The notes beneath the pieces were generated by a model. That model searched no databases, was not told the origin of the DNA, and saw only the letters and a list, made by a program, of their open reading frames with translations. A DNA stretch of 64,000 nucleotides. Source: Verrucomicrobium sp. GAS474 (GTDB taxonomy: Bacteria > Verrucomicrobiota > Verrucomicrobiia > Methylacidiphilales > GAS474). How positions within the stretch are numbered: position 1 is the stretch's first letter; the number at the start of each line of letters is the position of its first letter. The DNA lies in assembly GCF_900105685.1 (NCBI RefSeq), contig NZ_LT629781.1, positions 2,418,001-2,482,000 on the forward strand. The letters are read 5' to 3'. Made by a program: the position numbers and the translations under genes. Shown here in pieces: positions 42,152 through 51,345 of this stretch.

Positions 42152-42705
42152 GATCCGCGAGAGAGCCAATGGTAGAGGAGGACGTAGATGACGGCCCAGA
42201 GGAGGAGGGCGGCTGCGCCCTCTTTCGGATTCCAACGGTGCCAGGTTTGGTTGGCCAGGTCGTGGATGGGGCCGTAGTCGAGGCGGCGTGGCGTCATGCT
42301 GGAAAGGGTGAGGTCGGGGCCGACGACGAGGAGGGGGCGGCGCATCGATTGTTTTAGCTCGTCGGAGAGGGGGGAGATCAGGAAGGAGTCGGGATGGTTC
42401 AGGGGAATGTCGCTGAGCAGGAGGGCGAGACGTCCCGGAGCGGTGTTTCCCGCGAAAGAGGATTCAGGCGCCCCGAGGCTTTGGGAGAGCCAATCGGCGA
42501 CCTCCTGTTGAGCCAGTTCCAAGGTCAATGTGGTCGGATGCCGCGTGGGATCGGCGCGATGCTGTTCCCGGGCGGTGTCGAGGATGCGGAGGGCGAGCCG
42601 CGCGACATGGGACTCGTCGGCCAGGGCGAAGGAACCGAGAAACTGGAGGAGACGCCGGTGGGCCTCGTTCCAGGCCTGCAGGGTTTCAAGGGAGGAGGGA
42701 TTCAT
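42148..42705 (-). CDS. Small protein with C-terminal membrane helix between opgG and opgH
   Basis: 185 residues from ATG 42705, whose T overlaps the opgG stop; its own stop overlaps the opgH ATG (ATGA), so it is translationally coupled to both. The body is helical and soluble (LQAWNEAHRRLLQFLGSFA; VARLALRILDTAREQHR; LELAQQEVADWLSQSLG), then RPLLVVGPDLTL, and a single helix at the C-terminus (AALLLWAVIYVLLYHWL). The tight coupling suggests a partner of the glucan synthase, perhaps filling the role of a small accessory subunit. I do not recognise a family. Confidence 0.65.
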   Translation of the reverse strand: MNPSSLETLQAWNEAHRRLLQFLGSFALADESHVARLALRILDTAREQHRADPTRHPTTLTLELAQQEVADWLSQSLGAPESSFAGNTAPGRLALLLSDIPLNHPDSFLISPLSDELKQSMRRPLLVVGPDLTLSSMTPRRLDYGPIHDLANQTWHRWNPKEGAAALLLWAVIYVLLYHWLSRGS

Positions 42706-44297
42706 TATTGGTGCCAGGTGTAGGTCCAAGTTTCCGTGAGGGGCTTGCCGTCGCGCAGGAGGCGGCATCGGAGTTCCGTCGGGACGTTGTGCCTGAGTGG
42801 GGTGACGGTGAAGCTGATTCTCCACGAGCCGTCGTAGCCGTTTTTATCGACTTTTCCGTTGGTGATGAGAGTGCCGGAAGGGCTGGCGTCGCAATCGATG
42901 GAGGGAGGCGAGTCGGGGGGAATGTCTTCGATTCCGTTGCCCTTGAAATCGACGAGGAATTGGACCGGGACGGTGCCGTTGCTCGGAGAGGGGAGCGTCG
43001 CCGGTTTGGGCGATTCCGGAGTGCGGGGGGGTGCCGCATTGGGCGGGGGCGGCGCGGGGGAGTTGAAGTGGGTGGCCATCGCATAGGCCAAGGAGGGACG
43101 CTCGGCGTCGTTCATGTAGAAGTCGACGGTGTAGTTGAACTCGAGTCGATCTCCCTTGGCGGGGACGCGTTCGGGCCGCCACGAAAGGACGACGTTGTCG
43201 GTGTCGGTGTTGTTGGTGGGGAGCTGGACGAGGGCGATGCTGCCCTTGCCCCAGTTTCCGTGCGGCGTTACCCAGGCGCTGGGGCGGACGTTATATTTGG
43301 TGTCGAGATCCTGGTAGTGCTGGAAGTCCCGGTCTCGTTGCAGAAGTCCGAAACCCTTCGGGTCGGTTTCGGCGAAGTCATACTGTTGCAGGAAGGGCGT
43401 GGCCTGAAGGGGGCGCCAGATCCAATCACCGTTGCCGGAGTGGACCAGAACGCCGTCCGAATCGTGGACCTCGGGGTGGATCGTGTCGCCGAAGTGGTCC
43501 CCGCTGTTCTCGCCATAAAGGTACATGCTCGAAAACGGGGCGAGGCCGATCCGTTCCACCGCTTTGCGGAAATAAAGGACGGCGTGGACGTCGACCGAGG
43601 TCGATGCGCCGGGACGGATCCTGAACTCGTAGGCCCCGGAAACGCTGGGGCTGTCGAGCAGGGCGTAGAGGGTTTGGTCGGTCGCATTGGAAGCGGGCCT
43701 GCGAAGCCACCACTCGGTGAAGGAGGGGTATTCCTCGGCCTTGCCGTCGAGGGCGGTGTCGATGGCGAGGCCCCGGGCGGTGAGGCCGTAAACCTGTTCC
43801 TTGGCCAGGGCCCGGAAGTAGCTGGAGCCGAGGACGGAGAAGAAGCCGTCGAGGGAGTCGGCTTTGTTGATGGGATAGCGGAGATAGAATCCGGCGAAGG
43901 GAAGATTGGCGGGAAGGGGCGGCCGGAGGTCGAGGTTGAGGAAGTTGAAGAAGGCGGGAGAGTAGGCGAGGGGATGGGCGCCATGCCGATCGACGGTGTT
44001 GATGCGGGGGCCGGAGGGGAATTGGCGGGAGAGGTGATAGAAATCGACCTGGAAGGGGAGCCCCTTGTCGCGCCAGAGGCGGTAGGAATCTTTCCAGAAG
44101 ATGCCGTTCTCCTGTTGAGGCGTGAGGTTCCGGAGTTGGGGAGGGAGGGCGTCGCGGAGGGGGACGAACTTTTCTTCGGCCTGCTTCGCCGCCAGCCTCT
44201 CGACTTGCGCGAAGCTGAAGGCATGGCCCGGGGAGTAGCGGAGGGAGACGAACAGGAGGAGGGCCGTGAGGGCCGCCAGGGTCAGGTGGAGTTTCAT
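42705..44297 (-). CDS. opgG: Glucans biosynthesis protein G/D (periplasmic)
   Basis: 530 residues. N-terminal signal peptide MKLHLTLAALTALLLFVSLR. OpgG-type sequence throughout: FSFAQVERLAAKQAEEKF, LRDALPPQLRNLTPQQENGIFW, FYLRYPINKADSLDGFFSVLGSSYFRAL, GLAIDTA, the conserved APFSSMYLYGENSGDHFGDTIHPEVHDSDGVLV core and WIWRPLQ, then a C-terminal Ig-like beta domain. It shapes or branches the periplasmic glucan made by OpgH. It starts 7 bp after the GH3 gene on the same strand. Confidence 0.94.
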   Translation of the reverse strand: MKLHLTLAALTALLLFVSLRYSPGHAFSFAQVERLAAKQAEEKFVPLRDALPPQLRNLTPQQENGIFWKDSYRLWRDKGLPFQVDFYHLSRQFPSGPRINTVDRHGAHPLAYSPAFFNFLNLDLRPPLPANLPFAGFYLRYPINKADSLDGFFSVLGSSYFRALAKEQVYGLTARGLAIDTALDGKAEEYPSFTEWWLRRPASNATDQTLYALLDSPSVSGAYEFRIRPGASTSVDVHAVLYFRKAVERIGLAPFSSMYLYGENSGDHFGDTIHPEVHDSDGVLVHSGNGDWIWRPLQATPFLQQYDFAETDPKGFGLLQRDRDFQHYQDLDTKYNVRPSAWVTPHGNWGKGSIALVQLPTNNTDTDNVVLSWRPERVPAKGDRLEFNYTVDFYMNDAERPSLAYAMATHFNSPAPPPPNAAPPRTPESPKPATLPSPSNGTVPVQFLVDFKGNGIEDIPPDSPPSIDCDASPSGTLITNGKVDKNGYDGSWRISFTVTPLRHNVPTELRCRLLRDGKPLTETWTYTWHQ

Positions 44298-44304
44298 GGC
44301 CGGA

Positions 44305-46697
44305 TTAGGGGGTGATCTGGAAATTGGCGCCCTGCTCGGCTTCCGAGCTGCCGCCGATCCAGACGAGGCAGGAGCAGGGTTCGACGGCCTGTTCCATCTG
44401 GAGGTTGTAGTGGGAAAGTTCGTCGAAGCCCAAGGTGAAGTCGACCTGCTTTGATTGGCCGGGAGAGAGGGTGACGCGTTGGAAGCCCTTCAATTCCCGC
44501 ACGGGCTCCTCCATGCTCCCCCCACGGTGCGGAGGTAGAGTTGGACGATTTCGGTTCCCTCCCGGGTTCCGGCGTTGCGGACCTCGGCGGTGACGTGGAC
44601 CTGCCGGGATTTGGAGAGCGTACGGCCTTCCGTGCGGAGGGAAAGATCCTGGGCGGAGATGGCGGAATGATCGACCTTCACGTTGGAGTAGGTGAAGGAG
44701 GTGTAGGAAAGGCCGAAACCGAAGGGGAAGAGGGGGGCGTTGATCTCGTCGATGTAGCGGGAGAGGTATTTCTCGTTCGGCCCCGCGGGCGGGCGGCTGA
44801 GGTCGATGCCGTTGGCGGGGCGGCCGGTGGGGAGCTGGTTGTAGAATAGCGGTTCCTGGCCGACGGAGCGGGGGAAGGTGACGGGGAGCTTGGCGCTGGG
44901 ATTGACGTCGCCGAAGAGAATGTCGGCGACGGCGGTGCCCGCCTCGATCCCGGGATACCACGCCTCGACGATGGCCGCGACGTGGGCGGCGGCCCAGGTC
45001 ACGGCCAAGGGGCGGCCGTTGAAGAGGACGAGGACGACCGGTTTCCCCTGCGCGGCGAGCGTTTCGAGGAGGGCTTCCTGGTTGCCGGGCAATCCGAGGC
45101 GGGTCACCGAGGAGGATTCCCCGGTCATGGTGGCTCCGGATTCGCCGAGGGCGACGATGACGACGTCGGCTTTCCGGGCGGCGGCCACCGCGGCGTCGAA
45201 GCCTTGGTCCGAACTGGTGAGCGTGTCGGTTCCCTGAGCGTAAAGGAGGGTGGTCTTCGTGGCGTCGCAGCGGGCCTGGAGAGCGGCCCGCAGGGTGACG
45301 ACATCGCCCGGATTCCCTGCGGCGGGCCAGGAGCCGAGCATGTCGGTCGGGGCATCGGCGAGGGGGCCGATGAGCGCGAGGGTGGGGGTTTCCTTGGCGA
45401 GGGGAAGGAGGGGAGGGCTATCGGAGGGTGGACCGCCGTTCTTGAGCAGGACGATCGATTCCTCGGCGGCCTTGCGGACGATTTCCCTTTTCTGCGGGGT
45501 GGCGGCATAGGGCGGTTTCTTTTCGTCGGCGTAGGGATGATCGAACAGACCTAGGGCGAATTTCACGCGCAGGACGCGGCGGACGGCCTCATCGACGGCG
45601 GCCCGGGGAAGCGTGCCGTTGGCAACCTGGCGGGCGAGCCGCGTTCCGTAGAGGCCGCCCTCCATTTCCATGTCGATGCCCGAGGAGAGGGCCTTGCGGG
45701 CCGCGATGTCGGGAGTCGTGGCGATGCCATGGTTCATCAGCTCCCGCACCGCACCGTAGTCGCTGACGGTGATCCCGGCGAATTGCCACTGGTTGCGCAG
45801 GAGGGTGGTAAGGAGGAAAGGATTCGCCGTGGCCGGAACGCCGTTGAGGGGATTGAAGGCGCTCATGATGGTCGCGGCCCCCGCCTTGATCCCGGCATGG
45901 TACGGGGGGAGGTAGACCTGCCGGAGGGTCAGCTCCGACATGTCGACGGTGTTGTATTCGCGCCCGGCGTTGGGCGCGCCATAGGCGGCGAAGTGCTTCA
46001 CGCAGGCGGCGACGGAGGCGGGATCGGAGAGGCGCCTGCCCTGATAGCCCCGCACGTAGGCCTCGGCCAGGACCGATCCCAGGAAGGTATCTTCGCCCGA
46101 TCCCTCCGTGATTCGCCCCCAGCGGGCGTCCCGGGCGATATCGACCATCGGGGAAAAGACCCAGCGGATCCCGTCGTCGGTCGCCTCGCCTGCCGCCATC
46201 CGGGACAAAGCCTCGATCAACGCGGGATCGAAGCTGGAGGCGAGCGCGAGCGGGACGGGGAAGATCGTCCGCTGGCCGTGGATCACATCGTAGCCGAAGA
46301 GAAGGGGGATGTGATGGGGGCTTTTCTCCACGGCGAGCCGTTGATAGCGATTCGTCTCCCCGGCGCCGACGACGTTGAAGAGGGAGCCGACGCGGCCCCG
46401 GGCGATCTCCTTGTCGTAGTTCTCCCGCCCCGTGCCGGGGCCGGTGGCAACGCCTCCGGTGTATTGGGTCAATTGGCCGATTTTTTCGTCGAGGGTCAGG
46501 GTGCGCAAGAGGGTTTCCACCCGGCGGTTCAAGGCTTTGTCGGCCAATTCGACGCTCGGAATCGGCAGTCGTTGCTCGACCCGCTTCGTGTCGATCCGCC
46601 ATTGATACCAGCGCGAGGCCGCGACCACGGCGGCGAGCAGGAGAAGGGCGGCGGGGATGCGGATCAGGAGGGAAGGGATGCGGCACGACGGTTCCAT
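44305..46697 (-). CDS. GH3 beta-glucosidase, frameshifted near the 3' end
   Basis: Start ATG 46697 (MEPSCRIPSLLIRIPAALLLLAAVV, signal peptide or anchor). GH3 domains follow: LTLDEKIGQLTQYTGG, GYDVIHGQRTIFPVPLALA, VFSPMVDIARDARWGRITEG, CVKHFAAYG, the nucleophile Asp in AGITVSDYGAV, then the C-domain (ESIVLLKNGG, GLPGNQEALLETLAAQGKPVV, FGFGLSYTSFTYSNV) and a fibronectin III-like end. At a run of six C on the plus strand (44518-44523) the frame is lost: the unshifted frame stops at 44490, while the +1 frame continues SMEEPVRELKGFQRVTLSPG, QVDFTLGFDELSHYN and ends at 44305. One G is missing in the coding strand, or slippage or sequencing error explains it. It lies in the glucan operon and may trim periplasmic glucan. 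Confidence 0.88.
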
Positions 46698-46711
46698 GCC
46701 GATTCCTTCCG

Positions 46712-47167
46712 TTATTCCTTGTCCGGTTCCGAGACGGCCATGCGGTGCTTGTACACCATTTCGCCGCCGTACCAGCCCGCCACGGTGATCAGGAGGACGC
46801 CGCCGGCCGCAAGGACGACGGGAAGGGGGCGGGCGAGGTGACCTGCGAGGTCGGCCCAGCGGAGCGAGAAGCTCCATCCGAAGATGGCGAAACCGGTCAG
46901 GTTCAAAACAAGGTGGTATATCGCGATTTTCTTCAGGCGGCCCTTGCCGGTGATTCCCGCGTAATCGACGAAGCCGGGGACGGCCGCGACGAGGGCCCCG
47001 ATCAGCCCCCCGCCGATGCAGAAGAGGGCGGCTTCCTTCCAGGCGTAATGCGACGGGAAACAAGCGAAGGCGAGATCGCAGACGAAGGCGAAGGTCCAGA
47101 GGCCGATCGGAAAAGCAACCAGGATGGGATGGAGCGGGTGGCCGGCAATGGAGGCGGAGCTTTTCAT
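46712..47167 (-). CDS. DUF2231-type membrane protein
   Basis: 151 residues, four hydrophobic helices. It starts with the family signature GHPLHPILVAFPIGLWTFAFVCDL, then AALFCIGGGLIGALVAAVPGFVDYAGI and LVLNLTGFAIFGWSFSLRW. DUF2231 proteins are inner-membrane proteins of unknown role. First gene of the glucan operon, 14 bp before the GH3 start. Confidence 0.85.
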   Translation of the reverse strand: MKSSASIAGHPLHPILVAFPIGLWTFAFVCDLAFACFPSHYAWKEAALFCIGGGLIGALVAAVPGFVDYAGITGKGRLKKIAIYHLVLNLTGFAIFGWSFSLRWADLAGHLARPLPVVLAAGGVLLITVAGWYGGEMVYKHRMAVSEPDKE

Positions 47168-47388
47168 AAAAGGAAGGGGAACTTGAACTGGAGCGGCAAA
47201 ACCCGTGCCAAGGGAGACGCATCAGAGGCGAAGGGCGAGGGCCGAAGCGACGCGGATGGCAATTTGCCTGAAAAAGCGAGGGAGGGTTTTGGCTGAGCTT
47301 GCGAAATGCACGCTGTAGGGCTTCAAACGGGAAGTGCCGTTCGGGCGATCGGTTTTTCCCAATCAGACAAGGGCCGGCGGCGGAAGAA

Positions 47389-47404
47389 TGGCACGCCCCG
47401 TGCA
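47389..47404 (+). promoter_or_regulatory. Sigma-54 (RpoN) type promoter
   Basis: TGGCACGCCCCGTGCA fits the consensus TGGCAC-N5-TTGCA with one mismatch (G for T before TGCA) and has the required 10 bp between the GG (-24) and GC (-12) pairs. The predicted start lies about 15 bp upstream of the ATG at 47430. No enhancer-binding protein gene is in the window. Confidence 0.6.
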
Positions 47405-47429
47405 CGTCTTTTGAAAAAGAGAAATCCCG

Positions 47430-48056
47430 ATGAGCGATAACCTCGATCCCTCCCTCTCTTCCGGCTGGAGCCGCCGGATTTTTCTTCGCCGGGCTTCCGG
47501 TTTCATGGGCGCGACGATGGTCGTCCCCTCGTTGGAGGCGTTCGCCGCTCCTCCCTCCTCGCCGCCTTCTCCGGGAGAGGAAGGGACCGTGGCGGTCCGT
47601 CTGCGGATCAATGGAAAAGAGGAAACACTGCGCCTCGAACCCCGGGTGACATTGCTCGATGCTCTGCGCGATCGACTTGGCTTCACGGGAACGAAGAAGG
47701 GCTGCGATCATGGGACGTGCGGCGCTTGCTCGGTAATGGTGGGAGAGCGGCGGGTGCTTTCCTGCCTCACGCTGGCCGTTGCGGCCGAAGGAACGGAGAT
47801 CACGACGATCGAGGGGCTTGCCCATGGCGAGAACCTTCACCCGGTGCAACAGGCCTTCCTCGAATGTGACGGTTTTCAGTGCGGCTTTTGTACGCCCGGG
47901 CAGATCGTCTCGGCGACCGCCTGTATCGCCGAAGGGCATGCCCGATCGGCGGAGGAGATCCGGGAGTGGATGTCAGGCAATCTCTGCCGTTGCAGCGCCT
48001 ATCCGAATATTGTCGATGCGGTTTTGAAGGCCGCGTCGGGGAAGGCGGCGGCGTGA
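47430..48056 (+). CDS. paoA: Aldehyde oxidoreductase iron-sulfur subunit
   Basis: 208 residues. Twin-arginine signal SRRIFLRRASGFMGA (about residues 14-28) shows folded export to the periplasm. Then comes a plant-type [2Fe-2S] domain, GCDHGTCGACSVMVGERRVLSC, and the second, helical [2Fe-2S] domain with QCGFCTPGQIV and GNLCRCSAY. It passes electrons from the molybdenum subunit. Subunit of a PaoABC-like (YagTSR) complex that oxidises aldehydes. Its stop overlaps the GTG start of the FAD subunit. Confidence 0.93.
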   Translation: MSDNLDPSLSSGWSRRIFLRRASGFMGATMVVPSLEAFAAPPSSPPSPGEEGTVAVRLRINGKEETLRLEPRVTLLDALRDRLGFTGTKKGCDHGTCGACSVMVGERRVLSCLTLAVAAEGTEITTIEGLAHGENLHPVQQAFLECDGFQCGFCTPGQIVSATACIAEGHARSAEEIREWMSGNLCRCSAYPNIVDAVLKAASGKAAA

Positions 48057-49018
48057 GCACGGCGTCCTCGTTTTCCTATGTGCGACCCCGGGATGTCCGC
48101 GCGGCGTTGGAGGCGGGAGCCCGCCCGGGGGCGGCCTATCTTTCCGGCGGCACCACGCTCGTTGATCTCTGGAAACTCGGGGCCTTCAGTCTCGCCACGG
48201 CCGTTGACGTGAACGGCCTGCTCTTGCGGGGCATCGAGGCCGGGCCTTCGGGCCTCCGTCTGGGGGCCGGAGAGCGAATGAGCGATGCGGCGGCCCATGC
48301 CGGAGTCGCGGCCCATTTCCCCGTGGTTTCCCAGGCCCTCCTGCTCAGTGCTTCCCCGCAGATTCGGAACATGGCGAGTCTGGGGGGGAATCTGCTGCAA
48401 CGGCCCCGGTCGATCTCCTACCGCAATCCCGATCCGACATTGCGGGACGGCCCCAGTCGGTTCGACGCGATCTTCGGCGTTACCCCGGCCAGTATGGCGG
48501 TCCATCCCTCGGACTTTGCCGTGGCGCTTCGAGCCCTCGATGGCTCGATCCGGCTCAAGACGCCGGAAGGGGGGGAGAGATCGGTGAAGGTCGGCGAGTT
48601 TTACAAGGTTCCGGGCGACGACTTGGTTTTGACGACCTTGAGGCCGGGGGAGTTGATTGTGTCCATCGAGGCGCAGTTGCCCTTCGCCCGTCACTCTGCC
48701 TATGTGAAGGTCCGGGACCGGGCTTCCTACCAGTTCGCGATCGTCTCGGCGGCGGTCGCATTGAGGATCGAGGGGGGAACGATCCGGGAGGCGCGCGTTG
48801 CCGCCGGAGGGGTGGGGACGATCCCGTGGCGCCTGCCTGCGGTGGAGGCCGCCTTGAGGGGGCAGCCAACCCGTGCCGAGGCCTTTCAAAAGGGGGTGGC
48901 CGACATTGGCGACGGATCGGCGACCCATGGGCGCAATGGTTACAAGGTGGAGTTGCTCCGGCGGACTGTGATTCGTGCCTTGGGGCAGGCCGCTTCGCAA
49001 AAAGAGGAGATCGCATGA
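48053..49018 (+). CDS. paoB: Aldehyde oxidoreductase FAD-binding subunit
   Basis: 321 residues from GTG 48053, overlapping the preceding stop (GTGA). FAD-binding motifs of the xanthine dehydrogenase family are AAYLSGGTTLVDLWK, LLLSASPQIRNMASLGGNLLQ and the C-terminal QFAIVSAAVALRIEGG. PaoB-type subunits usually carry a [4Fe-4S] cluster on cysteines that follow GGNLLQR.R; here that segment reads PRSISYRNPDPTLRDG and the whole protein has no cysteine at all, so this cluster must be absent. The small-subunit [2Fe-2S] clusters are intact, so an electron path to FAD remains possible. Confidence 0.9.
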   Translation: MSTASSFSYVRPRDVRAALEAGARPGAAYLSGGTTLVDLWKLGAFSLATAVDVNGLLLRGIEAGPSGLRLGAGERMSDAAAHAGVAAHFPVVSQALLLSASPQIRNMASLGGNLLQRPRSISYRNPDPTLRDGPSRFDAIFGVTPASMAVHPSDFAVALRALDGSIRLKTPEGGERSVKVGEFYKVPGDDLVLTTLRPGELIVSIEAQLPFARHSAYVKVRDRASYQFAIVSAAVALRIEGGTIREARVAAGGVGTIPWRLPAVEAALRGQPTRAEAFQKGVADIGDGSATHGRNGYKVELLRRTVIRALGQAASQKEEIA

Positions 49019-51345
49019 GCGCCGACGGCCCTATTCCTTTTGCTCCGGTCCGGCTCGGGGAGCCGATCAATCGGATCGACGGACGTCTGAAGGTGACGGG
49101 GAGTGCTGACTATACCTCCGATTATCGCCTGCCGGGCATGGTCTGGGGTTGCCTGGTGAAGAGCACCGTGGCGAAGGGGAAGTTGATCGCCCTCGATACG
49201 GCGGCGTCCGAGGCCCTGCCGGGGGTGATCAAGGTCTACACGTCGAGGAACCGGCCCGCCCTCTACCTTCCCAAGCCCGATCCGAAGGCCGGACAGATGG
49301 TGAGCGAGCCGCTGCTCCCCCTCTCGGACGACGCGATCCATTATTACGGCCAGGACATCGCCTTTGTCATCGCCGAAACCTACGAACAGGCCCGGGAGGG
49401 AGCCCTCCTCGTCCGGGCAACCTATGCGGAGGAAAAGCCGACGGCCTCGCGGGAGGCATCGGTTCCTCAACCTCCCAAGGAGGTCAACGGAGCCAAGCCC
49501 CATCTCGAAAGGAAGGACAAGGGCGTCTCCGCCGTCGAGGATGCCTGGAGGCAGAGCCCGGTGCGGATCGACACGACTTACCAGACCGCCTTCGTTCATC
49601 ACCACCCGATGGAGCCGCATGCCGTGGTGGCCCGCTGGGAGGAGGGACGGCTTCTGTTCTATACGCCGACGCAGTGGATGTACGGAACCCGGAATTTTCT
49701 TTCCAACGGACTCGGCATTCCAAAGGAGCGGGTGCGCGTCCTCAGCCACTATCTCGGGGGGGGCTTCGGCTGCAAGGGATCGTCGTGGATGTATATGTTG
49801 CTCACGGCCGCCGCCGCCCGGGACTTGAAGCGTCCCGTGAAGTTCGTGATGGAGCGGGAAAACATGTTCACCTCGGTCGGATACCGCCCGATGACCCGGC
49901 AGCGCCTCCAGCTGGGGGCGGCCCGGGATGGGGCACTGCTGGCGATCCGGCATCAGGCGATGTCGAGCGGATCGAAGGTGGGGGAATTCGTCGAGGGGGC
50001 GGCCCATGCGTCGAGCCCGGTCCTGTACGCCTGCCCGAACATCGAGGTCGATCACCAGGTTTTCCCTCTCGATCTCAACGGAGGGACGTTCATGCGGGCT
50101 CCTGGCGAGTCCCCGGGAATCTACGCCTTGGAATCTGCGATGGATGAGCTGGCCGTCGCCCTCGGCATCGATCCCCTCGCCTTGCGGATGAAAAATTACG
50201 CCGTCGATCACCCGATGAGCGGCCTCCCGTTCTCGGCCAAATACCTCGACGAATGCTATAGAACCGGTGCCGCCGCGTTCGGTTGGGAGAAACGGAACCC
50301 GGCTCCGGGATCGATGGGCGACGGCGAATGGCAGATCGGGTGGGGAATGGCGACCGCTTCCTATCCCGCCCATCGGCAACCCGCCTCGGCCCGGGTCCGC
50401 TTGCTGGCTGACGGTACGGCCGAGGTCATGTGTGCCACCCAGGATTTGGGGACCGGCATGTGGACGATTGTGGGGCAGGCATCCTCGGCGGCCCTCGGTT
50501 TGCCCCTGGATCGGATCAAGGTGGAGATCGGCGATTCGGACCTTCCCGAGGCCCCGGTTTCGGGAGGATCGTCGTCCACGGCCTCGGTTCTTCCCGTGAT
50601 CGACGCGGCCGCCCGGGCAGCCCTTAAAAAGCTGGGAACATTGGCCGTGGCCGACGCCGCCTCGCCTCTTTACGGGCTGGATCCGGAATCTCTCTCCCCT
50701 TTCGGCGGCAATTTGCAGGCCAAAAGCGATGCCAGCCGGAGCGAGTCGTTTCGCGCGATCCTGGCCCGGGCCGGGCAGGGGGCGGTCGATGCCACCGAGA
50801 AGATCGACCCGGCGTCGGAAACAAAGCAGAAAGGGGAGCAAAATCCCTTGGCGCCGAAAAAATCGGCCTACCAGTCGTTCGGCGCCTTTTTCGTCGAGGT
50901 GAAGGTCCATCGCCTGACCTGCGAAACCCGGGTCACCCGCATCACGGCGGCGATGAATATCGGGAAGCCGATGAACCTCAAGACGGCGCGAAGCCAGGTG
51001 ATCGGAGGGACGGTTTTCTCGGTCGGCGCGGCGCTGACCGAGCACAGCCTGCTCGACGAGACGACCGGGCGGTGGATCACCCGGGATCTGGGGACCTATC
51101 ACATTCCGGTCCATGCCGATATTCCGGAGATCGACGTCCATTTCGTCGGCGAGCCCGATTTCCAGTTCAATCCGCTTGGGGCCCGGGGGGTGGGGGAGAT
51201 CGGCAACACGGGGCTGGCCGCCGCCATCGGCAACGCCGTCTGGCATGCCACGGGTGCCCGAGTTCGGGAACTGCCGATCACGCCGGACAAGATTTTGGAG
51301 GCGACCGCAACCCCGTTGAAGCGCCCTGCCGTTTCTCCCGCATGA
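49015..51345 (+). CDS. paoC: Aldehyde oxidoreductase molybdenum-binding subunit
   Basis: 776 residues from ATG 49015, overlapping the previous stop. Family motifs are INRIDGRLKVTGSADYT, AIHYYGQDIAFVIAET, HHHPMEPHAVVA, VLSHYLGGGFGCKG (molybdopterin dithiolene binding), FMRAPGESPG, ATQDLGTGMWTIVGQ, and the catalytic Glu in GARGVGEIGNTGLAAAIGNA near the C-terminus. It would oxidise aromatic or aliphatic aldehydes in the periplasm with molybdopterin cytosine dinucleotide as cofactor, which fits the MocA gene downstream. Confidence 0.94.
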   Translation: MSADGPIPFAPVRLGEPINRIDGRLKVTGSADYTSDYRLPGMVWGCLVKSTVAKGKLIALDTAASEALPGVIKVYTSRNRPALYLPKPDPKAGQMVSEPLLPLSDDAIHYYGQDIAFVIAETYEQAREGALLVRATYAEEKPTASREASVPQPPKEVNGAKPHLERKDKGVSAVEDAWRQSPVRIDTTYQTAFVHHHPMEPHAVVARWEEGRLLFYTPTQWMYGTRNFLSNGLGIPKERVRVLSHYLGGGFGCKGSSWMYMLLTAAAARDLKRPVKFVMERENMFTSVGYRPMTRQRLQLGAARDGALLAIRHQAMSSGSKVGEFVEGAAHASSPVLYACPNIEVDHQVFPLDLNGGTFMRAPGESPGIYALESAMDELAVALGIDPLALRMKNYAVDHPMSGLPFSAKYLDECYRTGAAAFGWEKRNPAPGSMGDGEWQIGWGMATASYPAHRQPASARVRLLADGTAEVMCATQDLGTGMWTIVGQASSAALGLPLDRIKVEIGDSDLPEAPVSGGSSSTASVLPVIDAAARAALKKLGTLAVADAASPLYGLDPESLSPFGGNLQAKSDASRSESFRAILARAGQGAVDATEKIDPASETKQKGEQNPLAPKKSAYQSFGAFFVEVKVHRLTCETRVTRITAAMNIGKPMNLKTARSQVIGGTVFSVGAALTEHSLLDETTGRWITRDLGTYHIPVHADIPEIDVHFVGEPDFQFNPLGARGVGEIGNTGLAAAIGNAVWHATGARVRELPITPDKILEATATPLKRPAVSPA

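Noticed and set aside
46698-47939. Upstream extension of the GH3 frame on the minus strand
   Set aside because: It runs through the DUF2231 gene and antisense to paoA; the signal peptide starts at 46697.
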